NCBI GenBank assembly: GCA_000226015.1
Contig: JH154536.1
Location: 5,924 to 56,211 of the forward strand
From: Mnemiopsis leidyi
Taxonomy: Eukaryota > Ctenophora > Tentaculata > Lobata > Bolinopsidae
Length of the DNA stretch: 50,288 nt
Direction: 5' to 3'
Shown: in pieces, positions 23,306 through 38,200 of the stretch
Layout of the letters: every line of letters begins with the position of its first letter
How positions within the stretch are numbered: the first letter of the stretch is position 1
Notes under the pieces: generated by a model
What the model was told of the DNA's origin: nothing
The model's database searches: none
What the model saw: the letters and a program-made list of their open reading frames with translations, nothing else
Made by a program: the position numbers and the translations under genes

Positions 23306-24397
23306 GATCCTGCGATCGTACAGAATTTAGCTTGATAGAGTGGTGTGTTGGTGAGACTTTGATAAACTTTGATAAACTGTTGAAAATTCAAAATCCTTGG
23401 ATTGAGCTATTTGAAATCTAATTTAGTAATTTAGTCTACTGTCTATCACTAAGATTCTATAGCCATAGCTGATAGCTCATCGAGGTGTGATATTAATCGA
23501 ATTCCTTTAAATGACAATGAAAATCATTCTTCACGCCTTGCTTCATACCAATCAGCGCTTATTAAGCAATAAAATTTGATGATTTGATTGAACAAATAAC
23601 AGTGATGAAATGACTGCACAGATCAATGGAGTAATAGAGCCAGCTTTGTAAGGATCAAGTATATTATATGAATATAGATAGCAAGGTTCACCAAGAAATG
23701 TGTACTTGTGATATGATATGTCCAATGTTCAATGACAATAAAATTCGACGTCAAATCGTACAATATGAATGAAGACATATAATAAAGTCTCAATACTGGT
23801 ACTTGATTAATGAAAAATAATGTCAGTGGGATAAGTAATGCCCCACATTTAGAATATCTTTTAGTTCTGTAAGCGCCACGAAAGCCTTAAACCTTTCTTC
23901 AATGATGAATGCACGTTACATCAAACTTCAAGAATATGTGGGCATGTGAGTCAAGTTTTCTGTGTTATAATTAATCATTGAGAAGCAATCGAAAGTCGAC
24001 CAGTTACTACGAAAAGGAATGATGATCATAATAACTTTTTGAATTTTTTTCTATCATTGCATTTCTTGTGCAAATTCTTAGGTGGTCACCAGTGCCTGCA
24101 AGAGTAATTAACTTTCAAAATTAAGTTCATAAACGCTAGGGAAGAGGGCGGTAAAATAAATTTTTTTCTCCCAAAGATTCACGTGACTTTTATTCAAAAG
24201 CCAACTTCGCTTCTCACTATCCCACTACAAACGCTCGCAACAACTATCCCTCCTACTGTCAGCGCCGATCGTTTTAAATTCTTAGGAGCAAATCTAATCA
24301 TCTATCTGGCATTTAATGATCAATAGCCATAAAGCATTGATTTCTGCCTATATGATATATCTTTGTGACAGAAATCATCAAGATTATTTTATTAGAC
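23306..24397. other. 5' flank of the minus-strand GPCR, no gene seen
   Basis: AT-rich sequence without a recognisable exon or repeat. Confidence 0.35.
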
Positions 24398-25080
24398 TCA
24401 CTCTCGCATAACCACTAAGTACCATAAAACTTTGATCTGACTGAGTGGTATGCAGGCAGTTACGTCAATGTTATCACAATAAGCCGTGATGAGTGTCGTT
24501 AAAGGTTGACTGATAACGGAAAAAACAACAGCCCAACTCAGCATCTGGCACAAAACGTCCACAATTTCCGGGGGGACAAAAAGATCAAAAGGATTTTCAA
24601 AACTAACTCGGACGTGAATGGGAGGAACGCCCGGCCTCGCTCTGGAGTAACGGCAGACCAATCGCCCCGTCATCACCTAGTCCAAGTCGAGGAACAAACA
24701 GAGGAAACATTCCTGGGAAATCTGCTGCCCCCTGCATGTAATGGAGTCGAAACAGTGCAGCTCCTCAGGCAGAGCCGGGTCTCCAAACACACGGCTTGAC
24801 GAAGGACGACGATGAAGCCTGGTCCAATGTCGAACTATAAAAGTGAGGCTAATGCCACGGAAAGAAACGTGACGGACCGTGGAATAAAGGCCAACCGCTG
24901 TTTTCCGGATGCAGTGAACTCCGATTTACGGCGATTCGATAGACTGATTTCCCAAAGTTACCGTCTAGCTTCATCAAATGCCAGGATCAATAGGAGTTTA
25001 CTGTATTTTGCACACTCCTGGATCTCGTCACTCGTGATATTAGTTTTATACGGTTCAACATTATAGTTGTACAAAGACCG
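24398..25080. other. GC-richer island with open frames on both strands
   Basis: Open frames occur at 24398-24676 (-, 92 codons), 24506-24799 (+, 97 codons) and 24812-25066 (+, 84 codons). None shows a family I recognise, and they overlap antisense to each other. It could be a decayed element, or 5' exon and promoter sequence of the minus-strand GPCR. Confidence 0.3.
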
Positions 25081-25430
25081 AAGAGGAAAGGATGAAATAA
25101 ATCAGTCCCAAAACACCCGATTTTAATATTTCTAATGAGCATGATCAAACAAAAGAAAGCAAGGGGCTGACAAAGTATAATAGCTCAATATGTTGTACAA
25201 TCGGCGAGTAAGTTTAATTTTCGCGATGAATGGTTTGAAAGATTGGTCGTCTAGTATAGGGATAAAATGAATCTTTAACAAATCATCCTAAGATTGGAAG
25301 TGCGTCCTCAAATTAGTTTCCCTGCAAGGCTTTATTTGAATGAAAAACCTGATGATCAACACAGGTCACGCACAATCGTCTTGGAAGCGTGAACTTTTGA
25401 ATAGTATGAATAAATAAAAAATAGATAAAG

Positions 25431-25820
<390 letters not shown>

Positions 25821-25859
25821 CCAATACGGATACCAAATCATGCCTTAATATCTTTTGAA

Positions 25860-28800
25860 TTTCAGTACTCGCCAGCGCTTGATCCACAGTACCAAAGTTT
25901 GACTTACTACAATACCAGCAAAAAAGCTAAAAAAGTGGTTCAAAAAACACAGAGGATCTTAGTAAAATAATTGCCGGACTCTGTGTCTCTCTCTTCGCTT
26001 CGCTTTTCTCGCTCAAGGAGGAACCAGGTAAGACTAAATGGAATTCAAGCAAACATGTCTATCCCCAAAAAATAGTGCACTTAACTATGTTTGAGTCCAA
26101 AAATTTTAACAAATTAAACAAAAAATTTTTCCCTGAATTTCAATTCTGTATTAGGATCTTATCGATGTCAATAATTACGATCATTTTGAATAATATAAAG
26201 GTTCTCAAGAAAGAAAGTGGCCGGACAAGATATAATATATACTTGTGCTTCATGATAAGCATTAAGCGGTGCAATAAAACTTGATAATCAATATTATCAA
26301 TTATTATTCAATTTCAACGATATTCAGTCGATTTAGCCGACACTCAACTGATCGGATGGTCAAATGATCATGGGAATTGTTTTAATCTTATGATGAATGG
26401 CTGCCAAGCAAAGCAGCACACCCATATTATTGAAGATTGGAGTCGTGTAGTGCTAGAATTGAGCACCAACAATCTTGGGTGTTGTAGTACGCGAGGTCGC
26501 GAGATAGAAATTGAACAGAGCCGGGCTATCCATCGTAACATTACGATTAATCTTAATTTCATATAAACTCTAAGTTCTGTAAGAAAAAAACGGTTGTTAT
26601 CCCAAACTTCCAAATGAGACAACAAACATAATGGTATATGCGGAGCTAGAAATCCTTCTAATTCTTCGTGATAGTCTGCACGATTAATGAGCCTTATAAA
26701 TAGGTCTCCAATGCAACCGTAATTGCGCTGATTGCGGGCTCGAGGAGATCTGTGAGGCAGATGATTTCTACAAAATTATAAAGGATATGATTAGAATAAA
26801 AGATGTCCAGTATTTAGAATTGATATTGATACCGACAACATATCAATTCCATCAACAGACAGCAAGTAGCAACTCATATTTAGTTTTACTGAAGTCAAAA
26901 TAAGGGATCACTATCGAAAATTATTCATTCATTACATCACAATGGTGATGTAATGAAATAAAAGTAAACAACTTTTCAAAATAATATCAAAATATGAAAT
27001 AAAAGTAAATAATAGAATAAAAATATTCGGGACACTGGCATAAGGACTTTTTCGAATTTTTATTTGTAAAAAAAATGTTGGTTTAAATTGACTTAATGTA
27101 AAGAAATTAGGCAAAAATAGAGCGATATGGCCGTTCTATTTTACATGAAGCGATTCTTACAGCCTAGCTTAGAGATTAATGCAGTAACTGACCTATTTGG
27201 TTAGTCAAAATTACGTTAAGTGATTTACTGCTTCTCACGATCTGATTTCAAATTGCACTTTCGGCCCTTCGGCTGAACGTAACTATTTAAACGACTTTGA
27301 ATTCGCGTATGCCGTATAACCATAACCTCTTTCTTATATAATGCGCAAATGAAAGTAGATTTAAAGAACGGTTGCTCAACTGATAGTCAGCGAGGAACCA
27401 AAATTTCAAAAATTAAGATCAGAAATCTAATAGCAGCAAATAGTTATGAAGTCTGATTCTTCAGATTTAGTAACTTCGTTGATTCTCTCTGTAACAAATT
27501 TGCGAATAATAAGAAACGTCGCAATCTTAGATGTGGTTATAACGGCCTTTGCCCTTTAACCACACCAATGATTTTGACGTTCTTTACTCGATCGCAAATT
27601 TGTTTTGGGGCGTAGAATTTTATCGATTTATCTACTTTCATTGCAGTAAATGAATAAGTTAAGTTCGAAATATTTCGGTAAGTTACTTAAAAAACGTATT
27701 TTCAAGTATACACAGAAAATCAACAAAATTACCAAATTCTAAGATCAGAACACATAGAAAATCTGTAGTCCGTAGAGATTGCAGCTACAAATCCTAATTC
27801 CATGTCGACTGAAACTGATGCAAATGATAAAGGATCGATGTTGATTCCTATAGCAATACTTGCATCCCTAACTTCATCGACCTATGGATGAGTGTAAAGT
27901 GTTCTATATTGCCCAAAGAAGTTTTAACTAGAGATTCAAGGATTATATCCAATGGAATATGGATCCATCTTATATTGTTAACACTATAAGATCATGGATA
28001 TAAACCTAACTAGAAACCTAGCTAGATAAATTATTGTCTAAAAAATAGAATTCCTCTCAAGCTGGCACATTTCTTCTCTACGTTTATCACTTTTATGAGA
28101 AGGTGTTGCCAAAATAAAGATCAAAAGAGCATTGCATTGGTATGTGATATTGTCCTAAAAGTATAAATCTGCAATTGTTACTGATAATTCATATTGAATT
28201 GAAATTTAATTCGAATATTGAATAATGGAGTTGCAGGTTGGGCGAATTTTTTAGGGTTTTTTTGAATTTCACGGCTAACGATATTGCTTTTCTCTTAACG
28301 ATCGAGTCTGATCCCACAAAAGCTTACAGAAGTTTTATAGACTAAAAGCCCTATAACTGCAATAGATTGAGAACTTGAAGTCAAAGTGAACCTCCAGGTA
28401 TAACAAGTCTCCAGAGCTTGGTATCGATGGCTGCAGACATATTGTCACAAGTGAAATGTAAGTCATTATAAAAATGATTTGTCGGAAGTTGCAGCTTAAA
28501 AGTAATTAAGATTAAGAATGGAGCCTAGCGTAGGGTACAAGACACTATTATAATTCAATTTATGGTATTTTATACTTTTACTGACCATCTTTATTTTTCC
28601 TCTTTAGTCATGGCCTTTCTATCCTAATGTTTTAATGTCTTCTACTTGGTGAAGTGTTTACTACTTGGTGAAGTGTCTACTACTTTGTTTGTGATGTGCT
28701 AAAATTCATACTAATTCCTACAAGTTCCCTAAGAAGTTTTTGTAGAAGTGTCTTATTTGAAGTTTCTCTAAGAAGTGTCCTACAAGTTTTACTAAGAAGA

Positions 28801-31800
28801 AGCACAAATGGCAAACAATTTTGCTGTAAATTCTTACATTTTCAGTATTTTTCCTGAACCTTAATTCGAATACTTATTAATTTTTATAACTTTAATATCC
28901 ATGTCTGAGACCCTTTTGCTCTGTTTATTTTCCCTCTTTTTACCAATTCTCTTTTCAAACAACGTCTTTGTCCAATTGCAGGGACACCGTCCTTCAGCCG
29001 GTTGACCCTACCTTCCGATTCCCCCTTATATTTTCTTCGTCCTCTTTCCTCATCCCCCTTCCCTCCCCTACGACACCCTTCTTTTTATCATTTTCCCACC
29101 ACCCTTCGGACGGAGCAGCACCCTAAATGAGTAATCTGATTTTCCCAACAACCAAGTATTATCTTGCCCCATCTTTAGCTTATCATCTTTGATACTGGGT
29201 CGTTTACCATTTTTACCATTTTTATCCCCCCCCCCTACATGGTGACATCATCACAGTGGGTTCCCCCAGCTTCACGCTAAAATAGCGTAGTTTACTCTCA
29301 TTTTGATCATGAATTAAGTTCAAATAGTCAAATACATTATTCCACCAAATTTCTATTTAAACGAGATGAATTTACCATATGATTATTTATGACCTTCTTC
29401 ATATAGAATACCTTCTGACTCTGTAAATTTTAAGAAAAAGTATGGGTAAATCCTGAATACCTACCAAGACATTTTTTGTATTTTTGGTGTCGTCATCATT
29501 TTGCAAACCCCCTCCCTTTTGGGTGATGACGTCACTAGTAAACGACCCCTAATTTCATGATACCGGTGTTTATGATTTATTCAGTTTTCACAGCCTATTT
29601 ATCCCCTCGTAAATGATTTATTCAGTTTTTACAGCCTATTCATCTCCTCGTAGACGGCATTTGAGCTTTGATTTTGGAGGGTTTAAGATGGTCAAATTTT
29701 GTTCAAATTTCGAGATTTCAGATTTTAATGTTCTTCAAAACGGAATGACTCCTTCAAATCAATGAAAGAGTTTGCTTAATTTAAAAATCTCAAACCGTTT
29801 TCTTTATATCACGAGTCAAAGTGGAAGCAGCGGTGTCAGTAATCATCAATATGTGTTTTTTTAAATGTGTGCAAATACAGTTCTTTAACCAAGCCAGGTT
29901 GCTTAAAATTCGGATTTGAACCAAATCTTATATGCTAAATTCATGATTTAAGAGGTGATTTATGCAGAACGAACACGTGGTACACAAATATTCGGCGCCA
30001 AAAATAAAATAATAATGGCGCCAAGCTGATGCAGACTCTGTCAGAACCTGATTGTGCGAGGTGAACCGTGAATTAGATCCTTAGATGGGATCACTTTGGT
30101 TTATATAGCAATAGCTGCAGCGCCCAGTAAAGCAAGCCATACAAATCCAGGTTTCGAAGGTCCAAGTTAGTATTTCTGCAGTACTAATCGAACCGTAAGT
30201 TCGCCAATACTGATATATTTGTATTTTCTCGGTTATGATCTGTCAACATTGGTGGTCTCTGAAATTTACTCCCGATCATGCAACGTGTCACTTTTTAGAT
30301 AACCGCGGCAGATTTGGGCCATTTATTTTTTGCTCTAGCCTACAAACAGTTTGTACTTGTAGTGTAGGTACTATAGTTTTAAAGGTTGAACCTATATATC
30401 CCAAGTTGCTCAGATATAAAAGGCAAACCTAGGTTTGCAGTAGCGGTGCACTCAGTTTTATTAGGCACAGGTCACTGATTCACTTTTGCCAATGTTCCCG
30501 TCTTTTGACTTCAGCTAAAACTCTAGGTGCACCAATGACTACTAGGTTGCCTATGTAAGAAAGACTGACCACAAGAACTGAGATTGAAAATTAAAGAAAC
30601 TTTTGATAAATTTATATTTTTTAAAACCCAATGATGGGATGAAGAAGTTTCTTCAAATAGGTTTAATGTGCGGTTGCGTTTCTTGCTAATGTCGGTAGCT
30701 GTTTGGTAAGCGATATCATTATGGGCTTGAAGAAATTCAAGATTATCTCTCAGTTATATAAAGGAATATTCCCGTCACTCTAATTAATTAATGGATTTGA
30801 AAGTTTGTATATTGAGGTGGTTAGAAACCACAGAGGGGGTGAGAAAGTAATACCGTCCTGTTCAGTACTTCTTGAGCAGGCCGCAAGATAATCATTATTC
30901 ATTCACCAGGCTACGTAAAGTACCCCAGAAATATTTAGAGGAAATCAGCATAGAATGACAAATTGTTCTGCCAAATTTTATGTACCCCAGGATATTTTTC
31001 CGCCTTAATTTTAATTTTGGTGAATGGGATTAAAGAAATTAATAATGAACTTGAGTTCAAATTCCCCATTTATAATTATTTTGGTTTTAGTACACTTTTG
31101 CCAAATGAGAGAATGGGATCGTTCTAGGTTATTACATCGGTTGAAGTTGCAGTCTTACCTTCTTTCTTCCTAAACCCTTTTTCTGCAGTGAATATAAAGC
31201 CCTGCGGCAAGTGCATCGGGTCAAATTCATTTCATCATGATTGCTTGACGATGGCACAATTTTTAAAAGATCGTTTTTGGCATTTAGTCTAGCTAGTAGG
31301 CGGTGACTGTAATATTTCGTGGTATGTTTTATCTTTTTATGAAAGTTTCGCTTTGATTTAAAGCTTTTTACGGGAGCGATTTTTCAATAGGCTATGTAGC
31401 CAAATATTGACGGTGCCTTGAATTGTAACACTCGCTCTGTTGGTTAAACGTAAAACAAGTGACTTGACAATCCTGTGACCCCGTGGATTAGTGATGAAGC
31501 TTTCAACAGCTTTCATTAATTCATTGACACACAGTACCCTACACAGTACCTACACTTGTTATTTTCGCATTGTTACTTATTCAGGGTTACTCTTTGAATT
31601 CAAAAATAAAGGCTTCGATCGCTTTCATACTATTTTGCCTATATTTCTACTAACATAAAAACTGAAAGCTATTGCTGTGGTCATTATAACTTAAGCCTTT
31701 TTGCAAAGCATGTCGAAGCTTCCTTTCTCTATTTGCAGCGTTACTGTTAAAACAATCTTCTTGAATCATGATCTCAATTGAAATGGATCCACCAGTAATT

Positions 31801-34800
31801 CGTTTAAAAGTTTTAGGGCTCGAGTCAAGTGCCGGAAATTCTTTACAATTTTACAAAACTGCCATCATAAATATGTTATTGTAAACTATATCCATTATGT
31901 CTGATAATCTTTTGCAGCGAACAACGGTAGGTGCAGTGCACTGTAATTCAACTAGTCAGGCTTGTGGCTATCATAGAAATAGCAAAATTTGTCAGAAAGC
32001 CACGCTGCTGTAGCTTCAAGCTTGTTGCCTTACCAACAATTTTACGTCCTAGCTGCATGATAGAGGCTGGTAGGACGGTTTTGTTAAACCGATGACAGAA
32101 AATGTTCCAATCTGAGAAATAGTCTGAAAGGCGGAACTGGGAACACATGAAGAGTCCTTGACACAGAGATACACTGCTAATTTGTCACCGCCCATAATAA
32201 CCAGATCATATCAGTCCGCCTTAACGCGAGCTGCCCTCCTTTTACTGGTCCGTGCGAGGCATGTGGAGAAAGTACAACCGATAATTTGTTGTTACATCAC
32301 AATAGGGAGTACTAATTATCGCAATAGGTGTAACGAATTTTCAATTGTCATGTCCTGGGAACATGAAAGTGAAAATTAACCATGACTTCTACTGGACGAC
32401 TTGGCCAAGATCGAGTATGATCGCAGCTAACCACCAACCAGTAATTGGATTTAAGGAAAGTTCAGTTCCAGTTCGTCAGTGATACGGAAAGCGGAGGACA
32501 CGTCACTATCCAAATTCGATCAGCTATACAGGACCTAGCTGGAAAGAGCTATCGCTTTCAGGGAGGGCGGTACCCAGCATCGTCTGTATAGTGTAGAGCT
32601 ACAACAACTTTGGCACTTCCTTGTACGTTTAAGCGCATTTTTCAAGCGTCTGCCAATTCAGATCGGAAGACTTGCAACTTTTTCTGCATTAGTTGCAGAC
32701 CCTAGGCACATGCAGCATTCCAATGCTCATCTGTCAACGGGTTGCTTGTTTTGATGCTTTGTTCAATTGCCGTGCTCTTCTTCAGCAACCATACTATTTC
32801 CATTGCATTCTTGTTGAAGCCGACTTTATGCAAAAGGTTGAAATGTGAACGGCAAGCCCTTATAGTTATATCATCCGTTCTTTACTTGTCGCCTGACGGC
32901 TAGTTGTTTTTCCGAGAAAATATCATTTTGTCGATAGATCTTTCTTACTACTAGCCTTCTTTCTTACTACTAGTATTCTGTTCGATTAAAGTTGAAATTT
33001 TTACTTAACCATGAATTATTGTATTCAAACAACCTTCAATTAACTTAAATTTATACAGCAAGACAGGTTCTCGGTATATAAAGCACTCTTGGAAGAAATA
33101 ACTTAATAACCTTAATTCTTTACAGACTTGTTCAAATACGAATCTGTGTAATTGCGGTCAGCCGGTCATGTAATCATAATACAAAAAACTCTGATATTCA
33201 ATTAGCATACCTCTTGAAAAGTATGGGCATAGAGTTTTATTTCATCAAAAGTTTGCTGAATAATTGCTCTTTATAGAAATTAACTATGACAGGTGACGAA
33301 GTGTTATGGTAGCAGGCGGCTTGAATAGAGCCATGGCCTGATTAAGATACAAATCCGATGACAGAATATACAATAAGGGCGTTAGGTTTAAACAAAATTT
33401 TCATTCTTTAAAACTAAAAAATGATAGCTCAAATTAGTTTTTCTAGTCTAAGTTAAATATTTTCGCATTGCATTCTGCTGTTTGCTATTTATATGACACG
33501 TTGGAGAAGATTCTCAAAAAGGATCGCCGTCAAATTTCCAGGTGTAGCCTACTCGATGTTTCTGTAGAGTCGAAGCTTACCTAAGTGGTTAGGTACCTAC
33601 TTTTCCGTTGGGGGCTTGCAGTAAATATTTCAAGCTTTCACACTTTCTTAGAGCCATCATCTCAACTCTTATAGTATATCTCGCATCAATCGCGGTAGAC
33701 AGCGAATTAATTTGTCAGAGACAGTCAGCCACTGCATTTATCGACATCATTTTAGATTTCCCATATCGACAAATTAGTATGGGTGTTTTCCTTGTAACCT
33801 GTTACGAAGAATCAAATGTGCTTAATCAATTTAATGCGTTATGCGATTCGTAAATGCGATAATTCGTATTGGATATTTGGGCCCGGCCTTGAAGGCTCCT
33901 ATTTAGAAGAACCCCTAGAACGTGTCCGTCTAATTATCAAGAGATATGAGGGAACAAACTTCACAAATAGTGCGACAGTCTGTACTCTTTAAAGTGCACA
34001 TTTACAGGGGAACATCACCTTAACTGCACAGTTATAAGGAGTCATTATCTAATCCTTACAATTCACAAAAATGAACACCCCAAGCCGCGGAGGTAGAAGT
34101 GACACCCAAAAATACGCATACCCGAGTTTTCGCTTCCTCTTGTGCTTAGCTAGAGCTGCAGTTTAACTAATAGTCGCAACAAGAGTGTACTTAATACGAC
34201 CGGCACTCTCAGTGTACCTTCCAGGATTTCTTTACCGTCAGTAATAGTATTAAGTGCGGAAGAAGCACACATTTGATACACTTATGTACTAAGGGGTGCG
34301 GACCAGTTCCATGTATCTCATGACTCAACTCTCCACTTCAGCAGTCATTACTACAACCAGGTCGGACCCACAGCGGTAAAATCATCCTTCTAGATCATCA
34401 AGTATTGGTGATCTATTATTGAATAGTTGAAATTGTAGCTCTTCTCCAAGTGCCGGTTTATAAAGGACGTTACTTAGCATGTATGGGTCCTGCAGTGTAG
34501 CTAACAGCAGATATTTGGAGCCAAAAGGTTGCCAACTTTTTTCCCGAGTATTTGGAGGACCTTGCAGGTCGCCTCTTCAAGGGGGAGTTTGGTGGCCAGT
34601 ACAGCAGATCTGTCTAGACTTTTATTGTTTGTATTTGTCGGAGCTGATACACCCTCATATCGCAACACAGGATCGTTGCTTTGCTTGTTGCACCGTCCTG
34701 CTCGTGCTTGTTTTGAAAATTGGTCCTGTGAAAAGTTGTCTGCTCATCCTACTTGTGTGAATAGGAAATAGACAATCCCAATTCCATAAGTTACGATAGA

Positions 34801-35270
34801 AATAACAAATACAATCGACAGCACACTCTAAACTAAAAGTCTTGCTTGAGTTCATGTTGTTTTCGTACAAATTTGAGGGTGTGGATTTTTGTCTTTTCCC
34901 ACATGGCCAGCAATGTTTATTTAGTGAAGTTGTCGGTCACCCTTTTTTGCAGTGACTTTGCAATTATAGCCTTAAATCTGTACGATCTCCTACATTCTTT
35001 GAGAATTCAATTTTTGCTGCAATGAAATGCAGCTGATTTGACGACATGCTCGCTCCGCACACATTTTGATTTTGATACCAAACAATAAAGATGTAGCGAT
35101 ATCAAAAAAGATGACTCAATGATGCAATCTATAGGCCAGGTATTAGGTATCAACTTGCAGCAGCACTAAAACATTCTCCCAGGCTAGACTGATGAGATAA
35201 GATAGTGCAAAAGTACAGACTTGACCGAAGACTGAAGCTCACGGAGAAACTCGCCCTAGATATTTAACTC
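25860..35270. other. Gene-poor 9.4-kb region
   Basis: I see no exon with a recognisable domain and no RNA gene. Small features: CTACTTGGTGAAGTGT repeats near 28643-28680, a C-rich stretch near 29025-29240, and a 41-bp tandem duplication (29572-29612 and 29613-29653, starting ATGATTTATTCAGTTT). Open frames such as 33608-33853 and 34479-34760 look like chance. The region could hold distal regulatory DNA or decayed repeats. Confidence 0.45.
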
Positions 35271-35273
35271 ACA

Positions 35274-38200
35274 ATGATAACCTTTCTCGGTGAGTAATTA
35301 ATTGCTCAATTAAAGACTATAGCTCATTAATTCTGACACATTGTACTAGTGTTATGATTCACCGCACACTGAAACAAATTGATCGTTAATCACGGACCGC
35401 TCCCAGTATTATCATAAGACACAGACGAAATTTATACAATCCCTTTATTCTTTTATTTCATCAACTTCTTGGCCTTGCATTTATAAGCTGGGAAGTGGGA
35501 ACCTGGTTACGTACAATGACCTATGCATGGGCGGCGAGTATAAGGTTTGTAAAACATAGGTTTTAACACCACGAGAAACAAGGTCAGTAACTCAGGTGCC
35601 TGCCGCACCTTCACCCTTCACTCGACCCTGTCGAGTGAGGATATTTGTTAAGAAATTTATGTTGGTATAATTCTGCTTGAAAGTTTAGAGCTCACATTAA
35701 AGTAGGTCAGTCTCTCGATATTCAAGATATTCAATTAAAACAGTCGTCTCTGTCCCTTCCGGCAAATAGAAAATACCTTGTTGCTATATCTTAAGAGATT
35801 GCTTGGCTTAAAAACACCACAAAGATAAAAAACTGCGATACGTATCGACTGATTATGCCGCCAAATGTTAAAGCTTAGCGGTGAATATAAAGGTTCCAGA
35901 ATTAATGATCCAGAACACTCATTTTGTACCCTACGTAATGTAACGAAATAGTTAACAAAAAAATGGTTAAGTAAATGTCATGATTTTTCAGAATCAAACG
36001 ATTTGACAAATGGCTAAAGTTAAACAGTTGAGTGAAAAAAAATCAAGATTAATTAAAAACTAACGATTACAGTGACACTAGCGGTGGTACTTATACTTGG
36101 AGACAGCAAGCACCATGGGAATAGAGGAGGACAACATCAGTCTCAATGCCGAAGGATGGACCTGAAAGTCCTCTGTGAAACGTCTGAGGTAAACAGGCAT
36201 TTTTAACGGACAAAAATGCAAACAAAATCTGTGAGCGATCGATGTCTAGAAACACTAGAAATTTCAATAATAGTTGGTAAAAACTCGGAACCTTATTAAA
36301 TGACAGCTGTAAACCCTGTTTACCGATGTTGACTGGAATGCTAGAGCTTGACAAAGCCAAAGTGTTGAAAGCAGTTCACTGCTCGGTTCAAGTGTGGGAC
36401 AAACATTGCCGCCAAATCTAATTGTAAACTTACTAGGTCCTAGGAAAGTTTGGTAAAAACAAGTCAATTATCTTCCGCTTCAATACTGATTTCTTTAAAT
36501 ACGCCGCGATGCAAATAATGCATACTTTTGCATGATTCGTCAAATCCAAATAGGAATCAATGCAAACATTACAAATGATCTGATTGAAATTAAGACCTAA
36601 ACTGATCTAATAACCCAACCCATATAGATCTTTGAAAAACTTGCCGATGTAATATTTTAAACTACTGTAACCACGCCGACAAATTCCCACCAGGGAAAAG
36701 AATGCAAAGATCACATTCCCGACTACGACAGAGTGTGTAAACTCTACAGGACAAGCACGGCGGAGAAGTCCACGACAATTCTGAGCAGTGAAAAGGTCCC
36801 TTACTGGGGTGAGAACATAGTTTTCAGTATTGAGTTTTCTTCTGATCAAATGGTTGTTGATTGCATATCAGGTGTTCTGATGGCTGAATATCATCACTTC
36901 ACGCAATACAGTTACTGGGTTTTTTAAACATGTCACGTCTTCAATTGCATGAGGGTCAGACTTAAAAGCATCACAGATATTTTCATACACAAGTCGCGGG
37001 CGACTCGTAGTCTTAACCGACCACAAAACCACGACGAGTCGAATTTGCGTTTGATTTTTGCTCCAACCGCGGGAGTTAGTCAAATTGGATCCGTAAATTG
37101 GGAAGCAAAAATTAGGCTTCCTTATTGGCTGACAGATCTGAATTTTCACGGTGAAATAGCAAACGCATTTAAACGACATCAGCGAAAAACGTGGATACTC
37201 AAAAAACCGGGGAGGAGCTATTGCGGGAAGTGGGTGTTGATATGGGGGAGACAGCAAGGAGGCAGCGAGCCGCGTGGTTTGTTAACTGAGCCAATTTATA
37301 TAGTATTACAGTGCTGGGGAACATGGGGCGTCATCATATTTCATTTTAGAAATTACGAAATATAAATCACATTTCGACTTATTAAAGTTGACAGCTTACA
37401 GTCAAACCAAGCCGATGGGGCAATCTCCAAGAAGACCGACACAATCATGAAAAGTTCTTCATTTTTTATAGTATAGTTCCACATTTTCTTGGACAGTTCC
37501 ACATTTTCTAGAACAGTTCCACATTTACTAGAACAGTTCCACATTTACTAGAAGAGTTCCACATTTTCTAGTTCAGATCCACATTTCCTAGAACAGTTAT
37601 AAATTTTCTAGAACAGTTCCGAATATTTTCTTGAACAAATCTACTTTTTGTTTTTTTTCACATTTTCGTAAAAGTTCAATAGCGTAGCTGAGTCGCATGT
37701 TTCGTTATTACGTTAAGATTAGACCACTATATTGACTATATTTGACTGAATTTTAACAAACATCTTAACTTAAGAATAAATTGCCAGTTTTCAAGAATTC
37801 AATCACATTCTTTATCAAAACCTCTAAGTTAAAGAGGTTAAAAAATCAAGCAGTGGAAACCGTTTACTGCAGAGAGACTGTGAGTTCTACAGAAGCTTTA
37901 TACTAGAGGTAACTGAACATATATGTACCGTCAAAATTCAGATTAAATAGATTTCATTAAATTGCTGCCAAACAAATGTTACTGGACGTGCATGACGTAG
38001 CTTCTGTTTATTAGGCAAATGTCAGCGTCCCAGTTGAATGGTACCAATATGAGTTACTTCTAATGAAGTATTACGAAATTCTACCAAGAATTACCTCCTG
38101 ATATAGTTGAGTAAAATTTCAGAAATTAGGATGGACGCGACAGCTGGGCTTGAAATTTGTGTTGAACAATACCATTATACCAGTACAGTCGGCAAACAAT

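Noticed and set aside
36868..37365. Sense (138 codons) and antisense (129 codons) frames over the same DNA
   Set aside because: No recognised domain in either frame, and they fall inside an intron whose flanking exons join in phase; treated as chance or an old repeat.
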